Assembly: GCA_911728435.2 (NCBI GenBank)
Contig: CAJVRQ020000094.1
Span: 1 to 64,000 of the forward strand
Origin: Apoderus coryli
Lineage: Eukaryota; Arthropoda; Insecta; Coleoptera; Attelabidae
Direction of reading: 5' to 3'
Length of the DNA: 64,000 nt
Shown here: one piece after another, positions 46,556 to 61,000 of the stretch
Position numbering within the stretch: the first letter of the stretch is position 1
Layout: each line of letters starts with the position of its first letter
Translations under genes and position numbers: made by a program
Notes under the pieces: model-generated
Database searches by the model: none
What the model saw: only the letters and a program-made list of their open reading frames with translations
What the model was told of the DNA's origin: nothing

Positions 46556-48774
46556 AAATTTTATTAGTCTAAAGAAATTAGATTAAGCATAAAAAAGCAA
46601 ATTAGAACGATTTAGCGCGTTTTGTTACTAAAATTTTGTTATTTAGTATTAAACGTTTCAAATGGCTCCCAAAAAGCTGTTTTCTCACTTAGAATTTAAA
46701 AGTAAATTTTATTAGTGAAAATAAGTTAGATTAAGCGCAAATAAGCAATTTAGAACGAATTAGAGCGTTTTGTTACTAAAATATTGTTATTTAGAATTAA
46801 ACGTTTCAAATAGCTCCCAAAAAGCTGTTTTCTCACTTAGAAATTAAAAGTAAATTTTATTAGTGAAAATAAGTTAGATTAAGCGTAAATAAGCAATTTA
46901 GAACGAATTAGCGCGTTTTGTTACTAAAATATTGATATTTAGAATTAAACGTTCAAATGGCTCCCAAAAAGCTGTTTTCTCACTGGGAATTTAAAAGTAA
47001 ATTTTATTAGTCTAAAGAAATTAGATTAAGCATAAAAAAGCAAATTAGAACGAATTAGAGCGTTTTGTTACTAAAATTTTGTTATTTAGAATTAAACTTT
47101 TCAAATGGCTCCCAAAAAGCTGTTTTCTCACTTGGAATTTAAAAGTAATTTTTATTAGTCTAAAGAAATTAGATTAAGCATAAAAAAGCAAATTAGAACG
47201 AATTAGAGCGTTTTGTTACTAAAATTTTGTTATTTAGAATTAAACGTTTCAAATGGCTCCCAAAAAGCTGTTTTCTCACTTAGAAATTAAAAGTAAATTT
47301 TATTAGTCTAAAGAAATTAGATTAAGCATAAAAAAGCAAATTAGAACGATTTAGCGCGTTTTGTTACTAAAATTTTGTTATTTAGAATTAAACTTTTCAA
47401 ATGGCTCCCAAAAAGCTGTTTTCTCACTTGGAATTTAAAAGTAAATTTTATTAGTGAAAATAAGTTAGATTAGGCGTAAATAAGCAATTTAGAACGAATT
47501 AGCGCGTTTTGTTACTAAAATTTTGTTATTTAGAATTAAACTTTTCAAATGGCTCCCAAAAAGCTGTTTTCTCACTTGGAATTTAAAAGTAAATTTTATT
47601 AGTCTAAAGAAATTAGATTAAGCATAAAAAAGCAAATTAGAACGAATTAGAGCGTTTTGTTACTAAAATTTTGTTATTTAGTATTAAACGTTTCAAATGG
47701 CTCCCAAAAAGCTGTTTTCTCACTTAGAATTTAAAAGTAAATTTTATTAGTGAAAATAAGTTAGATTAAGCGCAAATAAGCAATTTAGAACGAATTAGAG
47801 CGTTTTGTTACTAAAATATTGTTATTTAGAATTAAACGTTTCAAATAGCTCCCAAAAAGCTGTTTTCTCACTTAGAAATTAAAAGTAAATTTTATTAGTC
47901 AAAAGAAATTAGATTAAGCATAAAAAAGCAAATTAGAACGAATTAGAGCGTTTTGTTACTAAAATTTTGTTATTTAGAATTAAACTTTTCAAATAGCTCC
48001 CAAAAAGCTGTTTTCTCACTTAGAAATTAAAAGTAAATTTTATTAGTCTAAAGAAATTAGATTAAGCATAAAAAAGCAAATTAGAACGAATTAGAGCGTT
48101 TTGTTACTAAAATTCTGTTATTTACAATTAAACTTTTCAAATAGCTCCCAAAAAGCTGTTTTCTCACTTAGAAATTAAAAGTAAATTTTATTAGTCTAAA
48201 GAAATTAGATTAAGCATAAAAAAGCAAATTAGAACGATTTAGCGCGTTTTGTTATTAAAATGTTGTTATTTAGTATTAAACGTTTCAAATGGCTCCCAAA
48301 AAGCTGTTTTCTCACTTAGAATTTAAAAGTAAATTTTATTAGTGAAAATAAGTTAGATTAAGCGCAAATAAGCAATTTAGAACGAATTAGAGCGTTTTGT
48401 TACTAAAATATTGTTATTTAGAATTAAACGTTTCAAATAGCTCCCAAAAAGCTGTTTTCTCACTTAGAAATTAAAAGTAAATTTTATTAGTCTAAAGAAA
48501 TTAGATTAAGCATAAAAAAGCAAATTAGAACGATTTAGCGCGTTTTGTTACTAAAATTTTGTTATTTAGAATTAAACTTTTCAAATGGCTCCCAAAAAGC
48601 TGTTTTCTCACTTGGAATTTAAAAGTAAATTTTATTAGTGAAAATAAGTTAGATTAAGCGTAAATAAGCAATTTAGAACGAATTAGCGCGTTTTGTTACT
48701 AAAATTTTGTTATTTAGAATTAAACTTTTCAAATGGCTCCCAAAAAGCTGTTTTCTCACTTGGAATTTAAAAGT

Positions 48775-48885
48775 AAATTTTATTAGTGAAAATAAGTTAG
48801 ATTTTGTTACTAAAATTTTGTTATTTAGAATTAAACTTTTCAAATGGCTCCCAAAAAGCTGTTTTCTCACTTGGAATTTAAAAGT
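48775..48885 (+). repeat. Shortened 111-bp monomer, copy 3
   Basis: Same 37-bp deletion junction as at 16696, although about 32 kb away and on the other side of the transposon island. It again opens short repetitive frames on both strands, which I do not regard as genes. Confidence 0.9.
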
Positions 48886-51800
48886 AATTTTTATTAGTCT
48901 AAAGAAATTAGATTAAGCATAAAAAAGCAAATTAGAACGAATTAGAGCGTTTTGTTACTAAAATTTTGTTATTTAGAATTAAACGTTTCAAATGGCTCCC
49001 AAAAAGCTGTTTTCTCACTTAGAATTTAAAAGTAAATTTTATTAGTGAAAATAAGTTAGATTAAGCATAAAAAAGCAAATTAGAACGAATTAGAGCGTTT
49101 TGTTACTAAAATTTTGTTATTTAGAATTAAACTTTTCAAATGGCTCCCAAAAAGCTGTTTTCTTACTTAGAATTTAAAAGTAAATTTTATTAGTCAAAAG
49201 AAATTAGATTAAGCATAAAAAAGCAAATTAGAACGAATTAGAGCGTTTTGTTACTAAAATTTTGTTATTTAGAATTAAACGTTTCAAATGGCTCCCAAAA
49301 AGCTGTTTTCTCACTTAGAAATTAAAAGTAAATTTTATTAGTCTAAAGAAATTAGATTAAGCATAAAAACGCAAATTAGAACGATTTAGCGCGTTTTGTT
49401 ACTAAAATTTTGTTATTTAGAATTAAACTTTTCAAATGGCTCCCAAAAAGCTGTTTTCTCACTTGGAATTTAAAAGTAAATTTTATTAGTGAAAATAAGT
49501 TAGATTAAGCGTAAATAAGCAATTTAGAACGAATTAGAGCGTTTTGTTACTAAAATTTTGTTATTTAGAATTAAACGTTTCAAATAGCTCCCAAAAAGCT
49601 GTTTTCTCACTTAGAAATTAAAAGTAAATTTTATTAGTCTAAAGAAATTAGATTAAGCATAAAAAAGCAAATTAGAACGATTTAGCGCGTTTTGTTACTA
49701 AAATTTTGTTATTTAGAATTAAACATTTCAAATGGCTCCCAAAAAGCTGTTTTCTCACTTGGAATTTAAAAGTAAATTTTATTAGTGAAAATAAGTTAGA
49801 TTAAGCGTAAAAAAGCAAATTAGAACGAATTAGAGCGTTTTGTTACTAAAATTTTGTTATTTAGAATTAAACTTTTCAAATGGCTCCCAAAAAGCTGTTT
49901 TCTCACTTGGAATTTAAAAGTAAATTTTATTAGTCTAAAGAAATTAGATTAAGCATAAAAAAGCAAATTAGAACGATTTAGAGCGTTTTGTTACTAAAAT
50001 TTTGTTATTTAGAATTAAACTTTTCAAATGGCTCCCAAAAAGCTGTTTTCTCACTTAGAATTTAAAAGTAAATTTTATTAGTGAAAATAAGTTAGATTAA
50101 GCATAAAAAAGCAATTTAGAACGAATTAGCGCGTTTTGTTACTAAAATTTTGATATTTAGAATTAAACGTTCAAATGGCTCCCAAAAAGCTGTTTTCTCA
50201 CTTAGAATTTAAAAGTAAATTTTACTAGTCAAAAGAAATTAGATTAAGCATAAAAAAGCAAATTAGAACGAATTAGAGCGTTTTGTTACTAAAATTTTGT
50301 TATTTAGAATTAAACGTTTCAAATGGCTCCCAAAAAGCTGTTTTCTCACTTAGAAATTAAAAGTAAATTTTATTAGTCAAAAGAAATTAGATTAAGCATA
50401 AAAAAGCAAATTAGAACGAATTAGAGCGTTTTGTTACTAAAATTTTGTTATTTAGAATTAAACTTTTCAAATGGCTCCCAAAAAGCTGTTTTCTCACTTA
50501 GAATTTAAAAGTAAATTTTATTAGTCAAAAGAAATTAGATTAAGCATAAAAAAGCAAATTAGAACGAATTAGAGCGTTTTGTTACTAAAATTTTGTTATT
50601 TAGAATTAAACTTTTCAAATGGCTCCCAAAAAGCTGTTTTCTCACTTGGAATTTAAAAGTAAATTTTATTAGTCTAAAGAAATTAGATTAAGCATAAAAA
50701 AGCAAATTAGAACGATTTAGAGCGTTTTGTTACTAAAATTTTGTTATTTAGAATTAAACTTTTCAAATGGCTCCCAAAAAGCTGTTTTCTCACTTAGAAT
50801 TTAAAAGTAAATTTTATTAGTGAAAATAAGTTAGATTAAGCATAAAAAAGCAATTTAGAACGAATTAGCGCGTTTTGTTACTAAAATTTTGATATTTAGA
50901 ATTAAACGTTCAAATGGCTCCCAAAAAGCTGTTTTCTCACTTAGAATTTAAAAGTAAATTTTACTAGTCAAAAGAAATTAGATTAAGCATAAAAAAGCAA
51001 ATTAGAACGAATTAGAGCGTTTTGTTACTAAAATTTTGTTATTTAGAATTAAACGTTTCAAATGGCTCCCAAAAAGCTGTTTTCTCACTTAGAAATTAAA
51101 AGTAAATTTTATTAGTCAAAAGAAATTAGATTAAGCATAAAAAAGCAAATTAGAACGAATTAGAGCGTTTTGTTACTAAAATTTTGTTATTTAGAATTAA
51201 ACTTTTCAAATGGCTCCCAAAAAGCTGTTTTCTCACTTAGAATTTAAAAGTAAATTTTATTAGTGAAAATAAGTTAGATTAAGCATAAAAAAGCAATTTA
51301 GAACGAATTAGCGCGTTTTGTTACTAAAATTTTGATATTTAGAATTAAACGTTCAAATGGCTCCCAAAAAGCTGTTTTCTCACTTAGAATTTAAAAGTAA
51401 ATTTTACTAGTCAAAAGAAATTAGATTAAGCATAAAAAAGCAAATTAGAACGAATTAGAGCGTTTTGTTACTAAAATTTTGTTATTTAGAATTAAACTTT
51501 TCAAATGGCTCCCAAAAAGCTGTTTTCTCACTTAGAATTTAAAAGTAAATTTTATTAGTCAAAAGAAATTAGATTAAGCATAAAAAAGCAAATTAGAACG
51601 AATTAGAGCGTTTTGTTACTAAAATTTTGTTATTTAGAATTAAACTTTTCAAATGGCTCCCAAAAAGCTGTTTTCTCACTTGGAATTTAAAAGTAAATTT
51701 TATTAGTCTAAAGAAATTAGATTAAGCATAAAAAAGCAAATTAGAACGATTTAGAGCGTTTTGTTACTAAAATTTTGTTATTTAGAATTAAACTTTTCAA

Positions 51801-53024
51801 ATGGCTCCCAAAAAGCTGTTTTCTCACTTAGAATTTAAAAGTAAATTTTATTAGTGAAAATAAGTTAGATTAAGCATAAAAAAGCAATTTAGAACGAATT
51901 AGCGCGTTTTGTTACTAAAATTTTGATATTTAGAATTAAACGTTCAAATGGCTCCCAAAAAGCTGTTTTCTCACTTAGAATTTAAAAGTAAATTTTACTA
52001 GTCAAAAGAAATTAGATTAAGCATAAAAAAGCAAATTAGAACGAATTAGAGCGTTTTGTTACTAAAATTTTGTTATTTAGAATTAAACGTTTCAAATGGC
52101 TCCCAAAAAGCTGTTTTCTCACTTAGAAATTAAAAGTAAATTTTATTAGTCAAAAGAAATTAGATTAAGCATAAAAAAGCAAATTAGAACGAATTAGAGC
52201 GTTTTGTTACTAAAATTTTGTTATTTAGAATTAAACTTTTCAAATGGCTCCCAAAAAGCTGTTTTCTTACTTAGAATTTAAAAGTAAATTTTATTAGTGA
52301 AAATAAGTTAGATTACGCGTAAATAAGCAATTTACAACGAATTAGCGCGTTTTGTTACTAAAATATTGATATTTAGAATTAAACGTTCAAATGGCTCCCA
52401 AAAAGCTGTTTTCTCACTTAGAATTTAAAAGTAAATTTTATTAGTCAAAAGAAATTAGATTAAGCATAAAAAAGCAAATTAGAACGAATTAGAGCGTTTT
52501 GTTACTAAAATTTTGTTATTTAGAATTAAACTTTTCAAATGGCTCCCAAAAAGCTGTTTTCATACTTAGAATTTAAAAGTAAATTTTATTAGTGAAAATA
52601 AGTTAGATTAAGCGTAAATAAGCAATTTACAACGAATTAGCGCGTTTTGTTAATAAAATTTTGATATTTAGAATTAAACGTTTCAAATGGCTCCCAAAAA
52701 GCTGTTTTCTCACTTAGAAATTAAAAGTAAATTTTATTAGTCAAAAGAAATTAGATTAAGCATAAAAAAGCAAATTATAACGAATTAGAGCGTTTTGTTA
52801 CTAAAATTTTGTTATTTAGAATTAAACTTTTCAAATAGCTCCCAAAAAGCTGTTTTCTCACTTAGAAATTAAAAGTAAATTTTATTAGTCTAAAGAAATT
52901 AGATTAAGCATAAAAAAGCAAATTAGAACGATTTAGCGCGTTTTGTTACTAAAATTTTGTTATTTAGAATTAAACTTTTCAAATGGCTCCCAAAAAGCTG
53001 TTTTCTCACTTGGAATTTAAAAGT

Positions 53025-53135
53025 AAATTTTATTAGTGAAAATAAGTTAGATTTTGTTACTAAAATTTTGTTATTTAGAATTAAACTTTTCAAATGGCTC
53101 CCAAAAAGCTGTTTTCTCACTTGGAATTTAAAAGT
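53025..53135 (+). repeat. Shortened 111-bp monomer, copy 4
   Basis: Exactly 4250 bp from copy 3, with the same flanks on both sides. Confidence 0.9.
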
Positions 53136-54199
53136 AATTTTTATTAGTCTAAAGAAATTAGATTAAGCATAAAAAAGCAAATTAGAACGAATTAGAGCGT
53201 TTTGTTACTAAAATTTTGTTATTTAGAATTAAACGTTTCAAATGGCTCCCAAAAAGCTGTTTTCTCACTTAGAATTTAAAAGTAAATTTTATTAGTGAAA
53301 ATAAGTTAGATTAAGCATAAAAAAGCAAATTAGAACGAATTAGAGCGTTTTGTTACTAAAATTTTGTTATTTAGAATTAAACTTTTCAAATGGCTCCCAA
53401 AAAGCTGTTTTCTTACTTAGAATTTAAAAGTAAATTTTATTAGTCAAAAGAAATTAGATTAAGCATAAAAAAGCAAATTAGAACGAATTAGAGCGTTTTG
53501 TTACTAAAATTTTGTTATTTAGAATTAAACGTTTCAAATGGCTCCCAAAAAGCTGTTTTCTCACTTAGAAATTAAAAGTAAATTTTATTAGTCTAAAGAA
53601 ATTAGATTAAGCATAAAAACGCAAATTAGAACGATTTAGCGCGTTTTGTTACTAAAATTTTGTTATTTAGAATTAAACTTTTCAAATGGCTCCCAAAAAG
53701 CTGTTTTCTCACTTGGAATTTAAAAGTAAATTTTATTAGTGAAAATAAGTTAGATTAAGCGTAAATAAGCAATTTAGAACGAATTAGAGCGTTTTGTTAC
53801 TAAAATTTTGTTATTTAGAATTAAACGTTTCAAATAGCTCCCAAAAAGCTGTTTTCTCACTTAGAAATTAAAAGTAAATTTTATTAGTCTAAAGAAATTA
53901 GATTAAGCATAAAAAAGCAAATTAGAACGATTTAGCGCGTTTTGTTACTAAAATTTTGTTATTTAGAATTAAACTTTTCAAATGGCTCCCAAAAAGCTGT
54001 TTTCTCACTTGGAATTTAAAAGTAAATTTTATTAGTGAAAATAAGTTAGATTAAGCGTAAAAAAGCAAATTAGAACGAATTAGAGCGTTTTGTTACTAAA
54101 ATTTTGTTATTTAGAATTAAACTTTTCAAATGGCTCCCAAAAAGCTGTTTTCTCACTTGGAATTTAAAAGTAAATTTTATTAGTCTAAAGAAATTAGAT

Positions 54200-57100
54200 T
54201 AAGCATAAAAAAGCAAATTAGAACGATTTAGAGCGTTTTGTTACTAAAATTTTGTTATTTAGAATTAAACTTTTCAAATGGCTCCCAAAAAGCTGTTTTC
54301 TCACTTAGAATTTAAAAGTAAATTTTATTAGTGAAAATAAGTTAGATTAAGCATAAAAAAGCAATTTAGAACGAATTAGCGCGTTTTGTTACTAAAATTT
54401 TGATATTTAGAATTAAACGTTCAAATGGCTCCCAAAAAGCTGTTTTCTCACTTAGAATTTAAAAGTAAATTTTACTAGTCAAAAGAAATTAGATTAAGCA
54501 TAAAAAAGCAAATTAGAACGAATTAGAGCGTTTTGTTACTAAAATTTTGTTATTTAGAATTAAACGTTTCAAATGGCTCCCAAAAAGCTGTTTTCTCACT
54601 TAGAAATTAAAAGTAAATTTTATTAGTCAAAAGAAATTAGATTAAGCATAAAAAAGCAAATTAGAACGAATTAGAGCGTTTTGTTACTAAAATTTTGTTA
54701 TTTAGAATTAAACTTTTCAAATGGCTCCCAAAAAGCTGTTTTCTCACTTAGAATTTAAAAGTAAATTTTATTAGTCAAAAGAAATTAGATTAAGCATAAA
54801 AAAGCAAATTAGAACGAATTAGAGCGTTTTGTTACTAAAATTTTGTTATTTAGAATTAAACTTTTCAAATGGCTCCCAAAAAGCTGTTTTCTCACTTGGA
54901 ATTTAAAAGTAAATTTTATTAGTCTAAAGAAATTAGATTAAGCATAAAAAAGCAAATTAGAACGATTTAGAGCGTTTTGTTACTAAAATTTTGTTATTTA
55001 GAATTAAACTTTTCAAATGGCTCCCAAAAAGCTGTTTTCTCACTTAGAATTTAAAAGTAAATTTTATTAGTGAAAATAAGTTAGATTAAGCATAAAAAAG
55101 CAATTTAGAACGAATTAGCGCGTTTTGTTACTAACATTTTGATATTTAGAATTAAACGTTCAAATGGCTCCCAAAAAGCTGTTTTCTCACTTAGAATTTA
55201 AAAGTAAATTTTACTAGTCAAAAGAAATTAGATTAAGCATAAAAAAGCAAATTAGAACGAATTAGAGCGTTTTGTTACTAAAATTTTGTTATTTAGAATT
55301 AAACGTTTCAAATGGCTCCCAAAAAGCTGTTTTCTCACTTAGAAATTAAAAGTAAATTTTATTAGTCAAAAGAAATTAGATTAAGCATAAAAAAGCAAAT
55401 TAGAACGAATTAGAGCGTTTTGTTACTAAAATTTTGTTATTTAGAATTAAACTTTTCAAATGGCTCCCAAAAAGCTGTTTTCTTACTTAGAATTTAAAAG
55501 TAAATTTTATTAGTGAAAATAAGTTAGATTACGCGTAAATAAGCAATTTACAACGAATTAGCGCGTTTTGTTACTAAAATATTGATATTTAGAATTAAAA
55601 GTTCAAATGGCTCCCAAAAAGCTGTTTTCTCACTTAGAATTTAAAAGTAAATTTTATTAGTCAAAAGAAATTAGATTAAGCATAAAAAAGCAAATTAGAA
55701 CGAATTAGAGCGTTTTGTTACTAAAATTTTGTTATTTAGAATTAAACTTTTCAAATGGCTCCCAAAAAGCTGTTTTCTTACTTAGAATTTAAAAGTAAAT
55801 TTTATTAGTGAAAATAAGTTAGATTACGCGTAAATAAGCAATTTACAAAGAATTAGCGCGTTTTGTTACTAAAATTTTGTTATTTAGAATTAAACGTTCA
55901 AATGGCTCCCAAAAAGCTGTTTTCTCACTTAGAATTTAAAAGTAAATTTTATTAGTGAAAATAAGTAGATTAAGCGCAAATAAGCAATTTAGAACGAATA
56001 GAGCGTTTTGTTACTAAAATATTGTTATTTAGAATTAAACGTTTCAAATAGCTCCCAAAAAGCTGTTTTCTCACTTAGAAATTAAAAGTAAATTTTATTA
56101 GTCTAAAGAAATTAGATTAAGCATAAAAACGCAAATTAGAACGATTTAGCGCGTTTTGTTACTAAAATTTTGTTATTTAGAATTAAACTTTTCAAATGGC
56201 TCCCAAAAAACTGTTTTCTCACTTGGAATTTAAAAGTAAATTTTATTAGTGAAAATAAGTTAGATTAAGCGTAAATAAGCAATTTAGAACGAATTAGCGC
56301 GTTTTGTTACTAAAATTTTGTTATTTAGAATTAAACGTTCAAATGGCTCCCAAAAAGCTGTTTTCTCACTTAGAATTTAAAAGTAAATTTTATTAGTCAA
56401 AAGAAATTAGATTAAGCATAAAAAAGCAAATTAGAACGAATTAGAGCGTTTTGTTACTAAAATTTTGTTATTTAGAATTAAACTTTTCAAATGGCTCCCA
56501 AAAAGCTGTTTTCTTACTTAGAATTTAAAAGTAAATTTTATTAGTGAAAATAAGTTAGATTACGCGTAAATAAGCAATTTACAAAGAATTAGCGCGTTTT
56601 GTTACTAAAATTTTGTTATTTAGAATTAAACGTTCAAATGGCTCCCAAAAAGCTGTTTTCTCACTTAGAATTTAAAAGTAAATTTTATTAGTGAAAATAA
56701 GTAGATTAAGCGCAAATAAGCAATTTAGAACGAATTAGAGCGTTTTGTTACTAAAATATTGTTATTTAGAATTAAACGTTTCAAATAGCTCCCAAAAAGC
56801 TGTTTTCTCACTTAGAAATTAAAAGTAAATTTTATTAGTCTAAAGAAATTAGATTAAGCATAAAAACGCAAATTAGAACGATTTAGCGCGTTTTGTTACT
56901 AAAATTTTGTTATTTAGAATTAAACTTTTCAAATGGCTCCCAAAAAGCTGTTTTCTCACTTGGAATTTAAAAGTAAATTTTATTAGTGAAAATAAGTTAG
57001 ATTAAGCGTAAATAAGCAATTTAGAACGAATTAGCGCGTTTTGTTACTAAAATTTTGTTATTTAGAATTAAACTTTTCAAATGGCTCCCAAAAAGCTGTT

Positions 57101-60100
57101 TTCTCACTTGGAATTTAAAAGTAAATTTTATTAGTCTAAAGAAATTAGATTAAGCATAAAAAAGCAAATTAGAACGAATTAGAGCGTTTTGTTACTAAAA
57201 TTTTGTTATTTAGAATTAAACGTTTCAAATAGCTCCCAAAAAGCTGTTTTCTCACTTAGAAATTAAAAGTAAATTTTATTAGTCTAAAGAAATTAGATTA
57301 AGCATAAAAAAGCAAATTAGAACGATTTAGCGCGTTTTGTTACTAAAATTTTGTTATTTAGAATTAAACTTTTCAAATGGCTCCCAAAAAGCTGTTTTCT
57401 CACTTGGAATTTAAAAGTAAATTTTATTAGTGAAAATAAGTTAGATTAAGCGTAAATAAGCAATTTAGAACGAATTAGCGCGTTTTGTTACTAAAATTTT
57501 GTTATTTAGAATTAAACTTTTCAAATGGCTCCCAAAAAGCTGTTTTCTCACTTGGAATTTAAAAGTAATTTTTATTAGTCTAAAGAAATTAGATTAAGCA
57601 TAAAAAAGCAAATTAGAACGAATTAGAGCGTTTTGTTAATAAAATTTTGTTATTTAGAATTAAACTTTTCAAATGGCTCCCAAAAAGCTGTTTTCTCACT
57701 TAGAATTTAAAAGTAAATTTTATTAGTCAAAAGAAATTAGAATAAGCATAAAAAAGCAAATTAGAACGAATTAGAGCGTTTTGTTACTAAAATTTTGTTA
57801 TTTAGAATTAAACTTTTCAAATGGCTCCCAAAAAGCTGTTTTCTCACTTAGAATTTAAAAGTAAATTTTATTAGTCAAAAGAAATTAGATTAAGCATAAA
57901 AAAGCAAATTAGAACGAATTAGAGCGTTTTGTTACTAAAATTTTGTTATTTAGAATTAAACTTTTCAAATGGCTCCCAAAAAGCTGTTTTCTCACTTGGA
58001 ATTTAAAAGTAAATTTTATTAGTCTAAAGAAATTAGATTAAGCATAAAAAAGCAAATTAGAACGATTTAGAGCGTTTTGTTACTAAAATTTTGTTATTTA
58101 GAATTAAACTTTTCAAATGGCTCCCAAAAAGCTGTTTTCTCACTTAGAATTTAAAAGTAAATTTTATTAGTGAAAATAAGTTAGATTAAGCATAAAAAAG
58201 CAATTTAGAACGAATTAGCGCGTTTTGTTACTAAAATTTTGATATTTAGAATTAAACGTTCAAATGGCTCCCAAAAAGCTGTTTTCTCACTTAGAATTTA
58301 AAAGTAAATTTTACTAGTCAAAAGAAATTAGATTAAGCATAAAAAAGCAAATTAGAACGAATTAGAGCGTTTTGTTACTAAAATTTTGTTATTTAGAATT
58401 AAACGTTTCAAATGCCTCCCAAAAAGCTGTTTTCTCACTTAGAAATTAAAAGTAAATTTTATTAGTCAAAAGAAATTAGATTAAGCATAAAAAAGCAAAT
58501 TAGAACGAATTAGAGCGTTTTGTTACTAAAATTTTGTTATTTAGAATTAAACTTTTCAAATGGCTCCCAAAAAGCTGTTTTCTCACTTAGAATTTAAAAG
58601 TAAATTTTATTAGTCAAAAGAAATTAGATTAAGCATAAAAAAGCAAATTAGAACGAATTAGAGCGTTTTGTTACTAAAATTTTGTTATTTAGAATTAAAC
58701 TTTTCAAATGGCTCCCAAAAAGCTGTTTTCTCACTTGGAATTTAAAAGTAAATTTTATTAGTCTAAAGAAATTAGATTAAGCATAAAAAAGCAAATTAGA
58801 ACGATTTAGAGCGTTTTGTTACTAAAATTTTGTTATTTAGAATTAAACTTTTCAAATGGCTCCCAAAAAGCTGTTTTCTCACTTAGAATTTAAAAGTAAA
58901 TTTTATTAGTGAAAATAAGTTAGATTAAGCATAAAAAAGCAATTTAGAACGAATTAGCGCGTTTTGTTACTAAAATTTTGATATTTAGAATTAAACGTTC
59001 AAATGGCTCCCAAAAAGCTGTTTTCTCACTTAGAATTTAAAAGTAAATTTTACTAGTCAAAAGAAATTAGATTAAGCATAAAAAAGCAAATTAGAACGAA
59101 TTAGAGCGTTTTGTTACTAAAATTTTGTTATTTAGAATTAAACGTTTCAAATGGCTCCCAAAAAGCTGTTTTCTCACTTAGAAATTAAAAGTAAATTTTA
59201 TTAGTCAAAAGAAATTAGATTAAGCATAAAAAAGCAAATTAGAACGAATTAGAGCGTTTTGTTACTAAAATTTTGTTATTTAGAATTAAACTTTTCAAAT
59301 GGCTCCCAAAAAGCTGTTTTCTTACTTAGAATTTAAAAGTAAATTTTATTAGTGAAAATAAGTTAGATTACGCGTAAATAAGCAATTTACAACGAATTAG
59401 CGCGTTTTGTTACTAAAATATTGATATTTAGAATTAAACGTTCAAATGGCTCCCAAAAAGCTGTTTTCTCACTTAGAATTTAAAAGTAAATTTTATTAGT
59501 CAAAAGAAATTAGATTAAGCATAAAAAAGCAAATTAGAACGAATTAGAGCGTTTTGTTACTAAAATTTTGTTATTTAGAATTAAACTTTTCAAATGGCTC
59601 CCAAAAAGCTGTTTTCTTACTTAGAATTTAAAAGTAAATTTTATTAGTGAAAATAAGTTAGATTACGCGTAAATAAGCAATTTACAAAGAATTAGCGCGT
59701 TTTGTTACTAAAATTTTGTTATTTAGAATTAAACGTTCAAATGGCTCCCAAAAAGCTGTTTTCTCACTTAGAATTTAAAAGTAAATTTTATTAGTGAAAA
59801 TAAGTAGATTAAGCGCAAATAAGCAATTTAGAACGAATTAGAGCGTTTTGTTACTAAAATATTGTTATTTAGAATTAAACGTTTCAAATAGCTCCCAAAA
59901 AGCTGTTTTCTCACTTAGAAATTAAAAGTAAATTTTATTAGTCTAAAGAAATTAGATTAAGCATAAAAACGCAAATCAGAACGATTTAGCGCGTTTTGTT
60001 ACTAAAATTTTGTTATTTAGAATTAAACTTTTCAAATGGCTCCCAAAAAGCTGTTTTCTCACTTGGAATTTAAAAGTAAATTTTATTAGTGAAAATAAGT

Positions 60101-61000
60101 TAGATTAAGCGTAAATAAGCAATTTAGAACGAATTAGCGCGTTTTGTTACTAAAATTTTGTTATTTAGAATTAAACTTTTCAAATGGCTCCCAAAAAGCT
60201 GTTTTCCTCACTTGGAATTTAAAAGTAAATTTTATTAGTCTAAAGAAATTAGATTAAGCATAAAAAAGCAAATTAGAACGAATTAGAGCGTTTTGTTACT
60301 AAAATTTTGTTATTTAGAATTAAACGTTTCAAATAGCTCCCAAAAAGCTGTTTTCTCACTTAGAAATTAAAAGTAAATTTTATTAGTCTAAAGAAATTAG
60401 ATTAAGCATAAAAAAGCAAATTAGAACGATTTAGCGCGTTTTGTTACTAAAATTTTGTTATTTAGAATTAAACTTTTCAAATGGCTCCCAAAAAGCTGTT
60501 TTCCTCACTTGGAATTTAAAAGTAAATTTTATTAGTGAAAATAAGTTAGATTAAGCGTAAATAAGCAATTTAGAACGAATTAGCGCGTTTTGTTACTAAA
60601 ATTTTGTTATTTAGAATTAAACTTTTCAAATGGCTCCCAAAAAGCTGTTTTCTCACTTGGAATTTAAAAGTAATTTTTATTAGTCTAAAGAAATTAGATT
60701 AAGCATAAAAAAGCAAATTAGAACGAATTAGAGCGTTTTGTTAATAAAATTTTGTTATTTAGAATTAAACTTTTCAAATGGCTCCCAAAAAGCTGTTTTC
60801 TCACTTAGAATTTAAAAGTAAATTTTATTAGTGAAAATAAGTTAGATTAAGCATAAAAAAGCAATTTAGAACGAATTAGCGCGTTTTGTTACTAAAATTT
60901 TGATATTTAGAATTAAACGTTCAAATGGCTCCCAAAAAGCTGTTTTCTCACTTAGAATTTAAAAGTAAATTTTACTAGTCAAAAGAAATTAGATTAAGCA
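54200..61000 (+). repeat. Duplicated block at about 3840-bp offset, with a 5-monomer length difference
   Basis: Markers pair at 3838-3842 bp: TTTTACTAGTC at about 54471 and 58313, and at 55213 and 59051; AAATAAGTAGATT near 55966 and 59806. After that the left copy contains an extra set: GCATAAAAACGC occurs at about 56127 and 56863 (736 bp apart, five monomers), where the right copy has it once (near 59967). Past this set the offset falls to about 3104 bp, seen with GTTAATAAAATTTTG near 57638 and 60741. The drop equals the extra set. Boundaries are by eye. Confidence 0.8.

Larger units (their letters stand above)
48690..55480 (+). repeat. Duplicated block at 4250-bp offset
   Basis: About 48690-51230 recurs at about 52940-55480. 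Markers at this exact offset are the 111-bp monomer (48775 and 53025), GCATAAAAACGC (near 49370 and 53620) and TTTTACTAGTC (near 50221 and 54471, again near 50963 and 55213). After about 51.23 kb the copies differ: the left one has a further TTTTACTAGTC-bearing set before rejoining the order seen at 55.48 kb. The spacer between copies is thus itself made of repeated monomer sets. Confidence 0.82.
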
